The notes under the pieces are model-generated. The model saw only the letters and a list, made by a program, of their open reading frames with translations, was not told where the DNA came from and ran no database searches. From assembly GCA_012516225.1 (NCBI GenBank), contig JAAYWX010000417.1, forward strand, positions 1-6,388: a DNA stretch of 6,388 bases, read 5' to 3'. Shown here in pieces: positions 1-5,362 of the stretch. The DNA comes from Clostridiales bacterium. GTDB lineage: Bacteria > Bacillota > Clostridia > Oscillospirales > Oscillospiraceae. Positions within the stretch are counted from its first letter, which is position 1, and every line of letters starts with the position of its first letter. Position numbers and translations under genes: made by a program.

Positions 1-367
1 CGTCGGCAGCAAACCGCTCTCAGAGCCTGAAAGCAGCGCTTTGGCGGCATTTACACGCTCGATTTCTCCTGACACAATAATCGCCCTGCATACTCAGGGG
101 GAAGTTATATATTGGAAATTTGCAAATTTTGACCCGCCCGGGGCGCGCGAGCTTGGACTTAAACTTGCGGAAGCGAGCGGATACGAGCTCTCCGAAACTC
201 CGCCCGTCAGCGATAACGCCGGATATAAGGACTGGTTTATTCAGGAATACAACCGTCCGGGATATACGGTCGAGATGGGCCGTGGAGAAAATCCCCTTCC
301 GCTCTCTCAGTTTGATGAGATATACTCAGACATGGCTCCCCTGCTTGCAGCGGCAGCAGCGGGATAG
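1..367 (+). CDS. M14-family zinc carboxypeptidase/endopeptidase, C-terminal part (5' truncated by window edge)
   Basis: This is the C-terminal end of a metallopeptidase of family M14 (carboxypeptidase A fold); the reading frame is open from the first bases, so the true start and the HxxE zinc motif lie upstream. About 121 residues are visible. They show the PLSEPE segment, then ALHTQGE at visible residues 28-34, whose His30 (bases 89-91) matches the third zinc ligand. Next come the GYKDWFIQ segment (74-81) and YTVEMG (88-93), whose Glu91 (bases 272-274) matches the catalytic general base. The bacterial subgroup with HTQGE and GxGENPLP is typical of gamma-D-glutamyl-L-diamino-acid endopeptidases, which cut peptidoglycan stem peptides, often during sporulation. 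That substrate is inference; the M14 assignment is firm. The protein ends in an alanine-rich tail. The gene is followed directly by a hairpin terminator and converges on the CBS gene. A LysM or signal region cannot be judged here. Confidence 0.88.
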   Translation, partial: VGSKPLSEPESSALAAFTRSISPDTIIALHTQGEVIYWKFANFDPPGARELGLKLAEASGYELSETPPVSDNAGYKDWFIQEYNRPGYTVEMGRGENPLPLSQFDEIYSDMAPLLAAAAAG

Positions 368-371
368 GGCG

Positions 372-439
372 AAAATGCGCGCCGTGAAATGCTTCGGCTT
401 CGTCAGCCCCTAAAAGCATACTCAAGACGCGCATTTTTT
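372..439. terminator. Nested hairpin terminator between convergent genes
   Basis: A 10-bp perfect stem (372-381 with 428-437) encloses a 6-bp stem (389-394 with 414-419), which encloses a 4-bp stem (396-399 with 405-408). The + strand copy ends in six U (434-439), so it terminates the M14 peptidase gene. The minus copy has a four-U run (372-375) and can serve the convergent CBS gene. The pairing is read directly from sequence; bidirectional action is inferred. Confidence 0.8.
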
Positions 440-469
440 ACAGAATACAACAGCTTTTCGCGCTTGTTA

Positions 470-898
470 TTATTTTCTTCTGAAATTTGCTGAAATTTCG
501 CTGAGTGCTTCTCCAGCTTCCATCTCGAACTCGCTCTTTCTTGCTATGTCGCCCAGAGCAACAATACCCACAAGCACTCCGTTGTCCGTTACAGGAAGTC
601 TGCGTACCTGACATTCGCCCATACGCGCAACTGCTTTTTCGGCTTCTTCAAATGGTGAAGCCGTAACAAGATTGCGCGACATAATTTCGCCGATCTTGAC
701 ATCTTGGACATTTGCGTTTGAGGCAACGCAGCGCAGCACTATGTCCCTGTCCGTAACTATCCCTTTAAGCTTTCCCTTGCCGTCCCTGACAGGGAGCGCG
801 CCTATATTGCTCTGCTTCATAATTCTTGCCGCTGCGACAACCGGCTCGTCTTCACAGATCGATATAACGTGTCCTGTCATGATGTCGCTTACGTTCAT
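470..898 (-). CDS. Tandem CBS-domain protein (CBS pair, YhcV-like)
   Basis: This 142-residue protein consists almost entirely of two CBS domains, about residues 1-58 and 66-120, which together form a Bateman module. The first carries DIMTGHVISI at the start and GIVTDRDIV (46-54); the second starts with EIMSRNLVTA (71-80) and has VGIVALGDIA (110-119). Both pair an IM-containing first strand with a G-I-V-x-x-x-D-I/R nucleotide-site motif, as in small cytosolic CBS proteins that bind adenosyl ligands such as AMP, ATP or SAM. The C-terminal 20 residues are charged and probably helical. No effector domain is fused, so it is probably a stand-alone energy- or stress-sensing protein; its partner cannot be deduced. 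The ATG at 896-898 is supported by AAGGAGG at 906-912, seven bases away. It lies downstream of spoIIP on the same strand across a 166-base AT-rich gap with no strong terminator, so read-through from spoIIP is possible. A weak promoter-like pair (TTGCTC at 981-986, TATTTT at 958-963, 17-base gap, minus strand) is also present. Confidence 0.9.
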   Translation of the reverse strand: MNVSDIMTGHVISICEDEPVVAAARIMKQSNIGALPVRDGKGKLKGIVTDRDIVLRCVASNANVQDVKIGEIMSRNLVTASPFEEAEKAVARMGECQVRRLPVTDNGVLVGIVALGDIARKSEFEMEAGEALSEISANFRRK

Positions 899-1064
899 TC
901 TTGCTCCTCCTTAATCGGAAAAATTAAAAATGATGTTATGTTTATTAAACTGCCGACAAAATAAGTATCGGCTCATGAAGGAGCAATTATTCGCAGGTTA
1001 AAAACAAAAATTTGAAAATTTAAAAGACTCTAAAAAATAAAAATTGTTTTCCTCATTTCCCTTT

Positions 1065-2123
1065 TTATTCCACCTTATCGGACAAAACTTTAAGCGCTGG
1101 CGCTGCAGCATCGGCAAACAATCTTACCGCATTTAAAGCCTCGCTCAAAGTGTTTCCGCTGCTTCCTACTTCAAGTATAAGGCAGCCTGTCGAAAGCTGC
1201 TGGTTGTATCTTTCCTTTTTTAATGCTATAGGTCTTGCCAAAGAAGGATACTTATTTATTATTGCAGACTGCAAATAAAGCGCAAATTTAAGGTTTTCTC
1301 GCCATTTTGGGTGTTCCAGCCCGTTTTCCCCAGTCCCAACGAGAAGCATAAACTGGGAACATGGTTTTCCTCCTGCTTCGGCAACGGTTTTATAAACCAC
1401 ATCGCCGTTGCCTATTGCATCACGGTGGACATCAAGCACAACCGATATGCTTGGGTATTCCTTAAGGTATTTTTTCACCGCTTCTCCGCTCCTGGCATAA
1501 CTTCCCGTATAGCTTGGGGAATCGTAAATATTCCTGTCATGTATAACATTCAATCCATAACTCTCAAAACACGACGCAAGCTCGTCCCCTACCCGTATAA
1601 CATTATATCTGGAATCCTCCGTCCTGAATGTGTCTGAAGGCTTATAGTTATCTGTCATATCAGGAGTATAAGATTCGCTCCCGTGTGTATGTATTATCAG
1701 AATTTGAGGACCTTTAGACGCCAGACGTACCGACGTTCCCTCTGAAATAAGCTCCTTCAAATCAAGCTCATAGCTCGTGCTGTTGGTAATAACCATCCCC
1801 CCTTGAATGGTTGTCGGAAGGACTTGGGGAAGTTCATCGCTTTCCGGCTTTTCGGAAACATGCGGAATTTCCGGCTCTGTCGGAAAAGGAGGAAGTGATA
1901 CATCAGGGCTTAAATAAAATATATCTTCTCCTTCCTCTATTATTTCTTCCTTTCCGGACTTCTTCTGTCCAAGCTCAATATTAAGTCCCGCTGTTATCGA
2001 TTTCCTTTCGTCGGCAATTCTTTCCAGAAAGCTTTTTACCTGTGGAGGGGAGTCAAACGATGCAGCCACATAAACTCCCGCGGCAATTACCACTGCCGTT
2101 GCAATGCCTTTTTTAAAATTCAC
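1065..2123 (-). CDS. spoIIP: Stage II sporulation protein P (SpoIIP), peptidoglycan amidase/endopeptidase
   Basis: SpoIIP is the membrane-anchored amidase/endopeptidase that works with SpoIID and SpoIIM to thin septal peptidoglycan and drive engulfment of the forespore. The 352-residue product has a short N-terminal hydrophobic segment (about 7-22) for membrane anchoring, then a variable Pro/Glu-rich linker (about 55-105), then the conserved SpoIIP domain (about 135-350). Family signatures are clear: IIHTHGSESYTP (143-154), RTEDSRYNVIRVGDEL (167-182), HDRNIYDSPSYTGSYARS (195-212), LDVHRDAIG (230-238), HPKWRENL (271-278), RYNQQLSTG (305-313) and LEVGSSGNTLSEAL (317-330). His145/His147, Glu150, His233 and Glu318 are the probable zinc-ligand and catalytic set, by analogy with the Amidase_3-like fold. 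The start is GTG (2121-2123), chosen because AAAGGAGG at 2130-2137 sits six bases upstream. Length is somewhat below the roughly 400 residues of Bacillus SpoIIP, with the difference in the linker. It is divergent to the SleB-domain gene, with the CBS gene downstream. In Bacillus it is under mother-cell sigma-E control. Confidence 0.96.
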   Translation of the reverse strand: MNFKKGIATAVVIAAGVYVAASFDSPPQVKSFLERIADERKSITAGLNIELGQKKSGKEEIIEEGEDIFYLSPDVSLPPFPTEPEIPHVSEKPESDELPQVLPTTIQGGMVITNSTSYELDLKELISEGTSVRLASKGPQILIIHTHGSESYTPDMTDNYKPSDTFRTEDSRYNVIRVGDELASCFESYGLNVIHDRNIYDSPSYTGSYARSGEAVKKYLKEYPSISVVLDVHRDAIGNGDVVYKTVAEAGGKPCSQFMLLVGTGENGLEHPKWRENLKFALYLQSAIINKYPSLARPIALKKERYNQQLSTGCLILEVGSSGNTLSEALNAVRLFADAAAPALKVLSDKVE

Positions 2124-2159
2124 GCCTTTCCTCCTTTCTTTTTTCCTTTGTATAATTGA

Positions 2160-2188
2160 TTTTTATGCTTTGTCTTTCTTTTTAATGC
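2160..2188 (-). promoter_or_regulatory. Candidate sigma-E-like promoter for spoIIP
   Basis: Reading the minus strand, GCATTAA (bases 2188-2182) is followed after 14 bases by CATAAAAA (2167-2160). This resembles the sporulation sigma-E pattern (-35 around GCATATT, -10 around CATACAAT) with the right spacing, although both boxes have mismatches. It lies about 37 bases upstream of the spoIIP GTG codon. Bacillus spoIIP is known to depend on sigma-E, which is the reason for looking; by sequence alone the match is weak. Confidence 0.3.
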
Positions 2189-2363
2189 CCTTTACTTATG
2201 ACAAACTTTTGCGTGCTTATGCCTTCCCGAATAAATAAAATCACTTTACATAACGAAAAATTATTGACAACCTTCTTGCATTTTTTAAGCCTTCCGAGTA
2301 GTAAAATTCATTTTTCTTGCCGGTTCCATGTCAATACGCACATACAAGATTTTGAGTCAATCC

Positions 2364-2376
2364 CTTGAAATTCAAG
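2364..2376. repeat. Short perfect inverted repeat, possible operator
   Basis: CTTGAAATTCAAG has six-base arms that pair perfectly around a single central base. It is too short in its loop to form an RNA hairpin, so if meaningful it would be a dimeric protein-binding site. It lies about 75 bases upstream of the candidate -35 box of the hydrolase gene. Palindromes of this size do occur by chance in AT-rich DNA. Confidence 0.25.
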
Positions 2377-2450
2377 CACTTTTCATCCCTATCTTGGGTA
2401 ACTGTTCAGCTTTCATTATTTTAGCAATGTCATTTTGTACAAATTTCCTA

Positions 2451-2479
2451 TTGAATTTTCGGCGTTAAAATGAAATAAT
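2451..2479 (+). promoter_or_regulatory. Candidate promoter for the stalk/SleB-domain gene
   Basis: TTGAAT (2451-2456) and AATAAT (2474-2479) are separated by 17 bases, close to a vegetative sigma-A layout. GAATT inside the -35 box together with an AAT-AAT -10 also partly fits forespore sigma-G. Transcription would start near 2486, so the ATG at 2481 would not be in the transcript; this agrees with translation starting at 2544. The sigma factor cannot be decided from sequence. Confidence 0.4.
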
Positions 2480-2532
2480 TATGTCACAATATCAGAATAC
2501 GGAAACTGTACCTATCTTTGATTATAAAAAAC

Positions 2533-2537
2533 AGGAG
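2533..2537 (+). promoter_or_regulatory. Ribosome binding site that decides the hydrolase start
   Basis: AGGAG lies six bases before the ATG at 2544-2546. The in-frame ATG at 2481 has no Shine-Dalgarno match in front of it and would put 21 polar residues ahead of an otherwise perfect signal peptide, so 2544 is the start. Confidence 0.8.
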
Positions 2538-2543
2538 CGTATT

Positions 2544-3413
2544 ATGAAAAAAATATTCTTAAATCGAATATCCATGATATGCGCTATTTGTTTGGCTGTC
2601 TGTATAGTCAGCGGATTTGCGTCTGCCGATGTAAATAATGTGTATATCGGCCGCAGTTCGGACTATGAGACTGTTCCCCTATACATAAACGGGATAAAAA
2701 TGTCCGATGGCTTTAAAGTTGAAGACACTACATATATAACTTTGAGAGAGTTTTTTAATGTCTTGGACGAGCAAACAGATATCGCATGGGATAATGAAAC
2801 GGGAACCGTAAATGTAACTGGAGATAAACTTGATCTTACGGCAACGGTTGGCGACAGATATATGACTGTCAACGGAAGGTGTTTTTACATTCCCTACGGG
2901 GTTCTGAACATAGACGGCTCTGTCGCCCTGCCTGTACGCGAGCTTGCAAAAATATACCAGTTCGACGTTTCTTGGGATGAGGCGGAGTCCTCTGTCTGCC
3001 TTTCTGCCGACAACCCCTCCGTTATAGAAGATGCCAGCTCATACTATAACGAACAGGATCTGTACTGGCTGTCGCGTCTGATAAACGCAGAAGCCGGAAA
3101 TCAGCCTTTAGAGGGCAAAATAGGCGTTGGCAATGTCGTTGTAAACCGCGTGGCCGATCCGACCTGTCCTGACACGGTTTTCGGAGTAATTTTTGACTCC
3201 AAGTATGGTGTCCAGTTCAGTGTAACACAGACTGGCGGAATCTATCAGGAACCTAATGAAGAATCCGTAATAGCTGCAAAGATTTGCCTTGAAGGTTACG
3301 ATATCGTCGGCGGTTCCATATATTTCGTCAATCCGACCGTCGGCGCAACTTCTTGGTTTACCAATACGCGCGTATATATGACAACAATAGGTGACCATGA
3401 TTTCTATGCATAA
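2544..3413 (+). CDS. Secreted stalk-domain + SleB/CwlJ-type cell wall hydrolase
   Basis: From the ATG at 2544 the product is 289 residues. Residues 1-28 form a classic signal peptide: MKK, a hydrophobic core, and a cleavage site after AFxSA-like GFASA, so the protein is exported. Residues about 44-155 resemble the copper-amine-oxidase N-terminal-like stalk domain common in Clostridia (VPLYINGIKM, TYITLREFF, ALPVRELAKIYQFDVSWD). Residues about 169-289 form a SleB/CwlJ hydrolase domain: LSRLINAEAGNQP with the predicted catalytic Glu183, GKIGVGNVVVNRVADP (191-206), CPDTVFGVIF (208-217), AAKICLEGYDIVGGSIYFVNP and a C-terminal IGDHDFYA. SleB is a lytic transglycosylase that breaks the spore cortex at germination, and needs YpeB in Bacillus. 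Here the usual peptidoglycan-binding domain is replaced by the stalk-like domain, so I do not assign the symbol sleB. Related proteins also act in vegetative wall turnover. The gene is monocistronic, with a spacer upstream and a terminator at 3445-3482. Domain identity is firm; a role in germination is inference. Confidence 0.9.
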   Translation: MKKIFLNRISMICAICLAVCIVSGFASADVNNVYIGRSSDYETVPLYINGIKMSDGFKVEDTTYITLREFFNVLDEQTDIAWDNETGTVNVTGDKLDLTATVGDRYMTVNGRCFYIPYGVLNIDGSVALPVRELAKIYQFDVSWDEAESSVCLSADNPSVIEDASSYYNEQDLYWLSRLINAEAGNQPLEGKIGVGNVVVNRVADPTCPDTVFGVIFDSKYGVQFSVTQTGGIYQEPNEESVIAAKICLEGYDIVGGSIYFVNPTVGATSWFTNTRVYMTTIGDHDFYA

Positions 3414-3444
3414 GTTGTAGACTTAATGGTAAAAATATGTTATC

Positions 3445-3482
3445 ATGCAGGGTGTATCAGATGATGCGCCCTGTATTATTTT
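3445..3482 (+). terminator. Rho-independent terminator after the SleB-domain gene
   Basis: A ten-pair stem (3445-3454 with 3467-3476, including two G-U pairs) has a 12-base loop that itself can fold (ATC/GAT), and runs into TATTATTTT. It starts about 30 bases after the stop codon. Confidence 0.75.
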
Positions 3483-3520
3483 ACGCGCAGGTTTATTGAA
3501 TATTATTGTCTGTCCCCGGA

Positions 3521-3553
3521 AAAGCTTTGCCCCCGCACAAGCTTTAATATTTT
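3521..3553 (+). terminator. Hairpin with weak U-tract in the rsmG leader (possible attenuator or extra terminator)
   Basis: AAAGCTTTGC (3521-3530) pairs with GCA-C-AAGCTTT (3535-3545) as ten base pairs with one bulged C (3538) and a CCCC tetraloop, followed by AATATTTT. It sits between the hydrolase terminator and the rsmG ribosome binding site. It may be a second terminator or a leader hairpin of rsmG; the interrupted U-tract makes strong termination uncertain. Confidence 0.4.
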
Positions 3554-3586
3554 AGTTCTCGCTAATCACTCACAGCGGAGGAATGT

Positions 3587-4288
3587 ATGCGGCAAATTTT
3601 ATACAGCGGTTTTGAATCTCTTAACATTCCGTTTTCGGATGAGATGTACGGCCGTTTCAAAAAGTACTATGACTGTCTGACAGCGAAAAACAACGTTATG
3701 AATCTTACGGCTATTACCGGTGAGGAAAATACGGCGCGCCTTCATTTCCTTGACTGTGCCGCCCTTTGCTCAATTTACGATTTTTCGGGAGCTTCCGTTA
3801 TAGATATTGGAACAGGGGCCGGTTTCCCCGGTCTTCCCTTAAAAATTGTGAAACCTGACATTTCTCTTGTTTTGCTTGACAGCCATAAAAAGCGTGTGGC
3901 GTTTTTAACGGAGGTGTGCCACGAGCTTGGTTTTGAAGATGTAAAGTGCATAAGCGAAAGGGCGGAAGACTTGGCTCCGGATATCGGCGGTAGCTTTGAT
4001 GTTGCCGTTTCCCGGGCTGTTGCACGTCTGAATATTCTCTGCGAGTTCTGTATGCCGTTTATCCACGTCGGAGGCGTCTTTATAGCCATGAAAGGCCCGG
4101 ACTGGTCTGAGGAGCTTAAAGAGGCTTCAAATGCAATTTCTTTTTTAGGCGGTGCCTCGCCTGAAATAAAAAAATACAACATACCCGGCACAGATATTTT
4201 CCACAGTGCGGTAATAATAAAAAAAGTCAAAAAAACGCCTGACGGATATCCGCGGCAGTTTGGCCGGATAAAAAAATCTCCGCTCTAA
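3587..4288 (+). CDS. rsmG: 16S rRNA (guanine-527-N7)-methyltransferase RsmG (GidB)
   Basis: RsmG transfers a methyl group from S-adenosylmethionine to N7 of G527 in the 530 loop of 16S rRNA; loss of it gives low-level streptomycin resistance in many bacteria. The 233-residue product is full length and carries the family marks in order: NNVMNLTAIT (35-44), RLHFLDC (51-57; most homologues have Ser at the Cys), the SAM-binding loop VIDIGTGAGFPGLPLKI (71-87), LLDSHKKRVAFL (96-107) with Asp98 as the probable ribose-binding acid, RAEDLA (125-130), VSRAVA (141-146) and the C-terminal signature YPRQFGRIKKSPL (221-233). GGAGG at 3577-3581, five bases before the ATG, supports the start. In many Firmicutes it follows mnmG near the replication origin; here it stands between a wall hydrolase and trxA, with its own leader. 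No clear terminator follows, so some read-through into trxA is possible. Confidence 0.97.
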   Translation: MRQILYSGFESLNIPFSDEMYGRFKKYYDCLTAKNNVMNLTAITGEENTARLHFLDCAALCSIYDFSGASVIDIGTGAGFPGLPLKIVKPDISLVLLDSHKKRVAFLTEVCHELGFEDVKCISERAEDLAPDIGGSFDVAVSRAVARLNILCEFCMPFIHVGGVFIAMKGPDWSEELKEASNAISFLGGASPEIKKYNIPGTDIFHSAVIIKKVKKTPDGYPRQFGRIKKSPL

Positions 4289-4330
4289 GCTCTGTATTTG
4301 TTTTTCCGGCTGTTCCCGAAAACGCCTGTA

Positions 4331-4360
4331 TTGAACGGCCTCGGCAATGGGTATCATACT
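4331..4360 (+). promoter_or_regulatory. Candidate promoter for trxA
   Basis: TTGAAC (4331-4336) and CATACT (4355-4360) are 18 bases apart, in the 148-base gap between rsmG and trxA. Each box matches four of six sigma-A consensus positions. This is the best pair I see in the gap but not a strong one. Confidence 0.3.
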
Positions 4361-4436
4361 AATTGCAAACACGCTGTTTAGTCATTTGTACTCGCTCTGA
4401 TCTTTTGAAAATAAAAACGCAAAGGAGAGAACTACC

Positions 4437-4742
4437 ATGTCAGTCGTCACAGTAACAAGCCAAAACTTTGATACCGAGGTCCTTTCTTCCGAAAAGCCCG
4501 TTTTGATCGATTTTTGGGCAAGCTGGTGCGGTCCGTGCCGCATGCTCTCCCCTGTTGTCGATGCAATAGCGGACGAGAGAGCGGATATTAAAGTCTGCAA
4601 AGTCAATGTGGACGATGAGCCGGAACTTGCAGGGCGCTTCGGCGTTATGAGCATTCCCACTCTCATAGTTTTGGTTGGCGGACAGGTTAGAAACAAATCA
4701 ATCGGCGTAGTTCCCAAGGAAAAGATTCTTGAAATGCTCTAA
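4437..4742 (+). CDS. trxA: Thioredoxin
   Basis: Cytosolic thioredoxin, which reduces protein disulfides and is itself recharged by thioredoxin reductase. The 101-residue product has the full thioredoxin fold: FDTEVLSSEKPVLIDFWA leading to the active site WCGPC at 30-34 (redox Cys31 and Cys34), Asp25 as the buried acid, KVNVDDEPELAGRFGV (55-70), and SIPT (72-75) with cis-Pro74. One extra cysteine, Cys54, is present outside the active site. The C-terminal helix is a few residues shorter than in the E. coli protein, which is common in Clostridia. AAAGGAG at 4421-4427, nine bases before the ATG, supports the start. No reductase gene is adjacent. A very strong terminator follows at once, so it is the last gene of its unit, either alone or as a read-through partner of rsmG. 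Confidence 0.97.
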   Translation: MSVVTVTSQNFDTEVLSSEKPVLIDFWASWCGPCRMLSPVVDAIADERADIKVCKVNVDDEPELAGRFGVMSIPTLIVLVGGQVRNKSIGVVPKEKILEML

Positions 4743-4764
4743 TTTTGCTCAGCTTTAGTATATC

Positions 4765-4818
4765 TTAAAGAGGCAGTTCGCAAAAAGGCGGACTGTCTCT
4801 TTAACTTTTGTTCTTTCG
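4765..4818 (+). terminator. Strong rho-independent terminator after trxA
   Basis: A 17-pair stem (4765-4781 with 4788-4804, two G-U pairs, no bulge) has a six-base AAAAAG loop and is followed by a T-rich stretch CTTTTGTTCTTT. It lies 22 bases after the trxA stop. Its 3' arm overlaps the next promoter's -35 box. Confidence 0.9.
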
Positions 4819-4828
4819 GATGTATAAT
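4801..4828 (+). promoter_or_regulatory. Sigma-A promoter of the lipoprotein gene
   Basis: A perfect TATAAT at 4823-4828 has TTAACT (4801-4806; four of six matches) 16 bases upstream. Transcription would start near 4835, leaving a leader of about 58 bases before the ATG at 4893. The -35 box shares bases with the 3' arm of the trxA terminator. Confidence 0.65.
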
Positions 4829-4892
4829 AAAGGGGAATTACCGTTTAAATTCAAACTGAGTTATAAATTGTTAAATTAAGGAGGAATTTTAT

Positions 4893-5303
4893 ATGAAAAA
4901 GGCTTTTGCGTATATAGCAGTCTTTGCCCTTATTTTATCTTTGTCTGCCTGCTCATCTACAAAACTGTCAGATGCATTTAAAGAAGACGAAGTAATAAGC
5001 CGTGCCGAAAAAACGGTTGCTGTAATCAATACGCTTGACTACGATGCCATCGTTTCCGAATTCCGTGACGACCTTGAAAGCCAGGTTGCCCCTGAACAGC
5101 TTGAAAATGCATGGTCAAAACAGCTAAATGCCGCCGGAAAATTTGTAAAATACTCTTCCGAAACCGTTTTCGGTCAAAAAGACAAGTCTACTGACGAGGA
5201 TTATGCCGTTGCAGTACTCGTCTGCAAATATGAAAATTCAACTCTTACTTATACCATATCCATGGATAAGGATTTGAATATCATCGGAATGTACATGAAA
5301 TAA
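4893..5303 (+). CDS. Small lipoprotein, DUF3887-like
   Basis: The 136-residue product begins with a lipoprotein signal: MKK, a hydrophobic core and the lipobox LSAC with lipidated Cys20, so it should be anchored on the outer face of the cell membrane. The mature part, about residues 30-136, resembles the DUF3887 family: an N-terminal helix (VISRAEKTVAVINTLDYDAI), FRDDLESQVAPEQLENAW (57-74), QLNAAGKF (77-84), YAVAVLVCKYENSTLTYTI (104-122) and the closing DLNIIGMYMK. Such domains have an NTF2-like alpha+beta look and no known catalytic residues; function is unknown. One cysteine (Cys111) remains in the mature domain. AAGGAGG at 4878-4884 is eight bases before the ATG. It has its own promoter and is separated from trxA by a strong terminator, so no link to redox work should be assumed. 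It converges on ypeB with a shared terminator hairpin. Confidence 0.85.
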   Translation: MKKAFAYIAVFALILSLSACSSTKLSDAFKEDEVISRAEKTVAVINTLDYDAIVSEFRDDLESQVAPEQLENAWSKQLNAAGKFVKYSSETVFGQKDKSTDEDYAVAVLVCKYENSTLTYTISMDKDLNIIGMYMK

Positions 5304-5311
5304 CATACTCC

Positions 5312-5357
5312 AAAAAACAGCGCCCTGCCCGAATATTCTTCGTGCAGGGTGCTGTTT
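5312..5357. terminator. Bidirectional terminator between the lipoprotein gene and ypeB
   Basis: A 14-pair stem (5315-5328 with 5344-5357, one G-U pair) encloses a further four-pair stem CGAA/TTCG. The minus copy runs into six U (5317-5312), making it a strong terminator for ypeB. The + copy has only a short U run, so it is weaker for the lipoprotein gene, but it is the only hairpin in the gap. Confidence 0.85.
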
Positions 5358-5362
5358 CGGCG

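Larger units (their letters stand above)
2124..2543. other. AT-rich divergent intergenic region between spoIIP and the SleB-domain gene
   Basis: This 420-base spacer is rich in A and T and contains no gene I can support. It should hold the outward promoters for both flanking genes. Visible elements are the spoIIP ribosome binding site (2130-2137) and candidate sigma-E-like promoter (2160-2188), a perfect short palindrome CTTGAAATTCAAG at 2364-2376 that could be an operator, and a promoter-like pair at 2451-2479 facing the hydrolase gene. A consensus TTGACA at 2264-2269 (+) has no matching -10 box at the proper distance. The only open frame of note (2198-2368, +, 56 codons) lacks a ribosome binding site. 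Confidence 0.7.

Noticed and set aside
1311..1637. A 108-codon + strand open frame inside spoIIP
   Set aside because: It lies antisense to conserved spoIIP catalytic-domain codons, with no ribosome binding site and no recognisable domain.
2264..2292. Consensus TTGACA at 2264-2269 as a promoter -35 box
   Set aside because: No acceptable -10 sequence occurs 16 to 18 bases downstream (AAGCCT region).
2198..2368. A 56-codon open frame on the + strand in the spoIIP/hydrolase spacer
   Set aside because: No Shine-Dalgarno sequence precedes its ATG, the composition is AT-driven and low in typical protein character, and it overlaps the spoIIP upstream region. No recognisable domain.
2481..2543. The upstream in-frame ATG as start of the SleB-domain protein
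   Set aside because: No ribosome binding site precedes it, it would place 21 polar residues before a good signal peptide, and the best promoter puts the transcript start at or after it. The ATG at 2544 has AGGAG six bases upstream.
3775..4230. A 151-codon minus-strand open frame inside rsmG
   Set aside because: It is antisense to the conserved SAM-binding region of rsmG; its length is explained by codon bias on the coding strand.
4382..4717. A 111-codon minus-strand open frame over trxA
   Set aside because: It is antisense to a canonical thioredoxin gene, with no ribosome binding site or domain.
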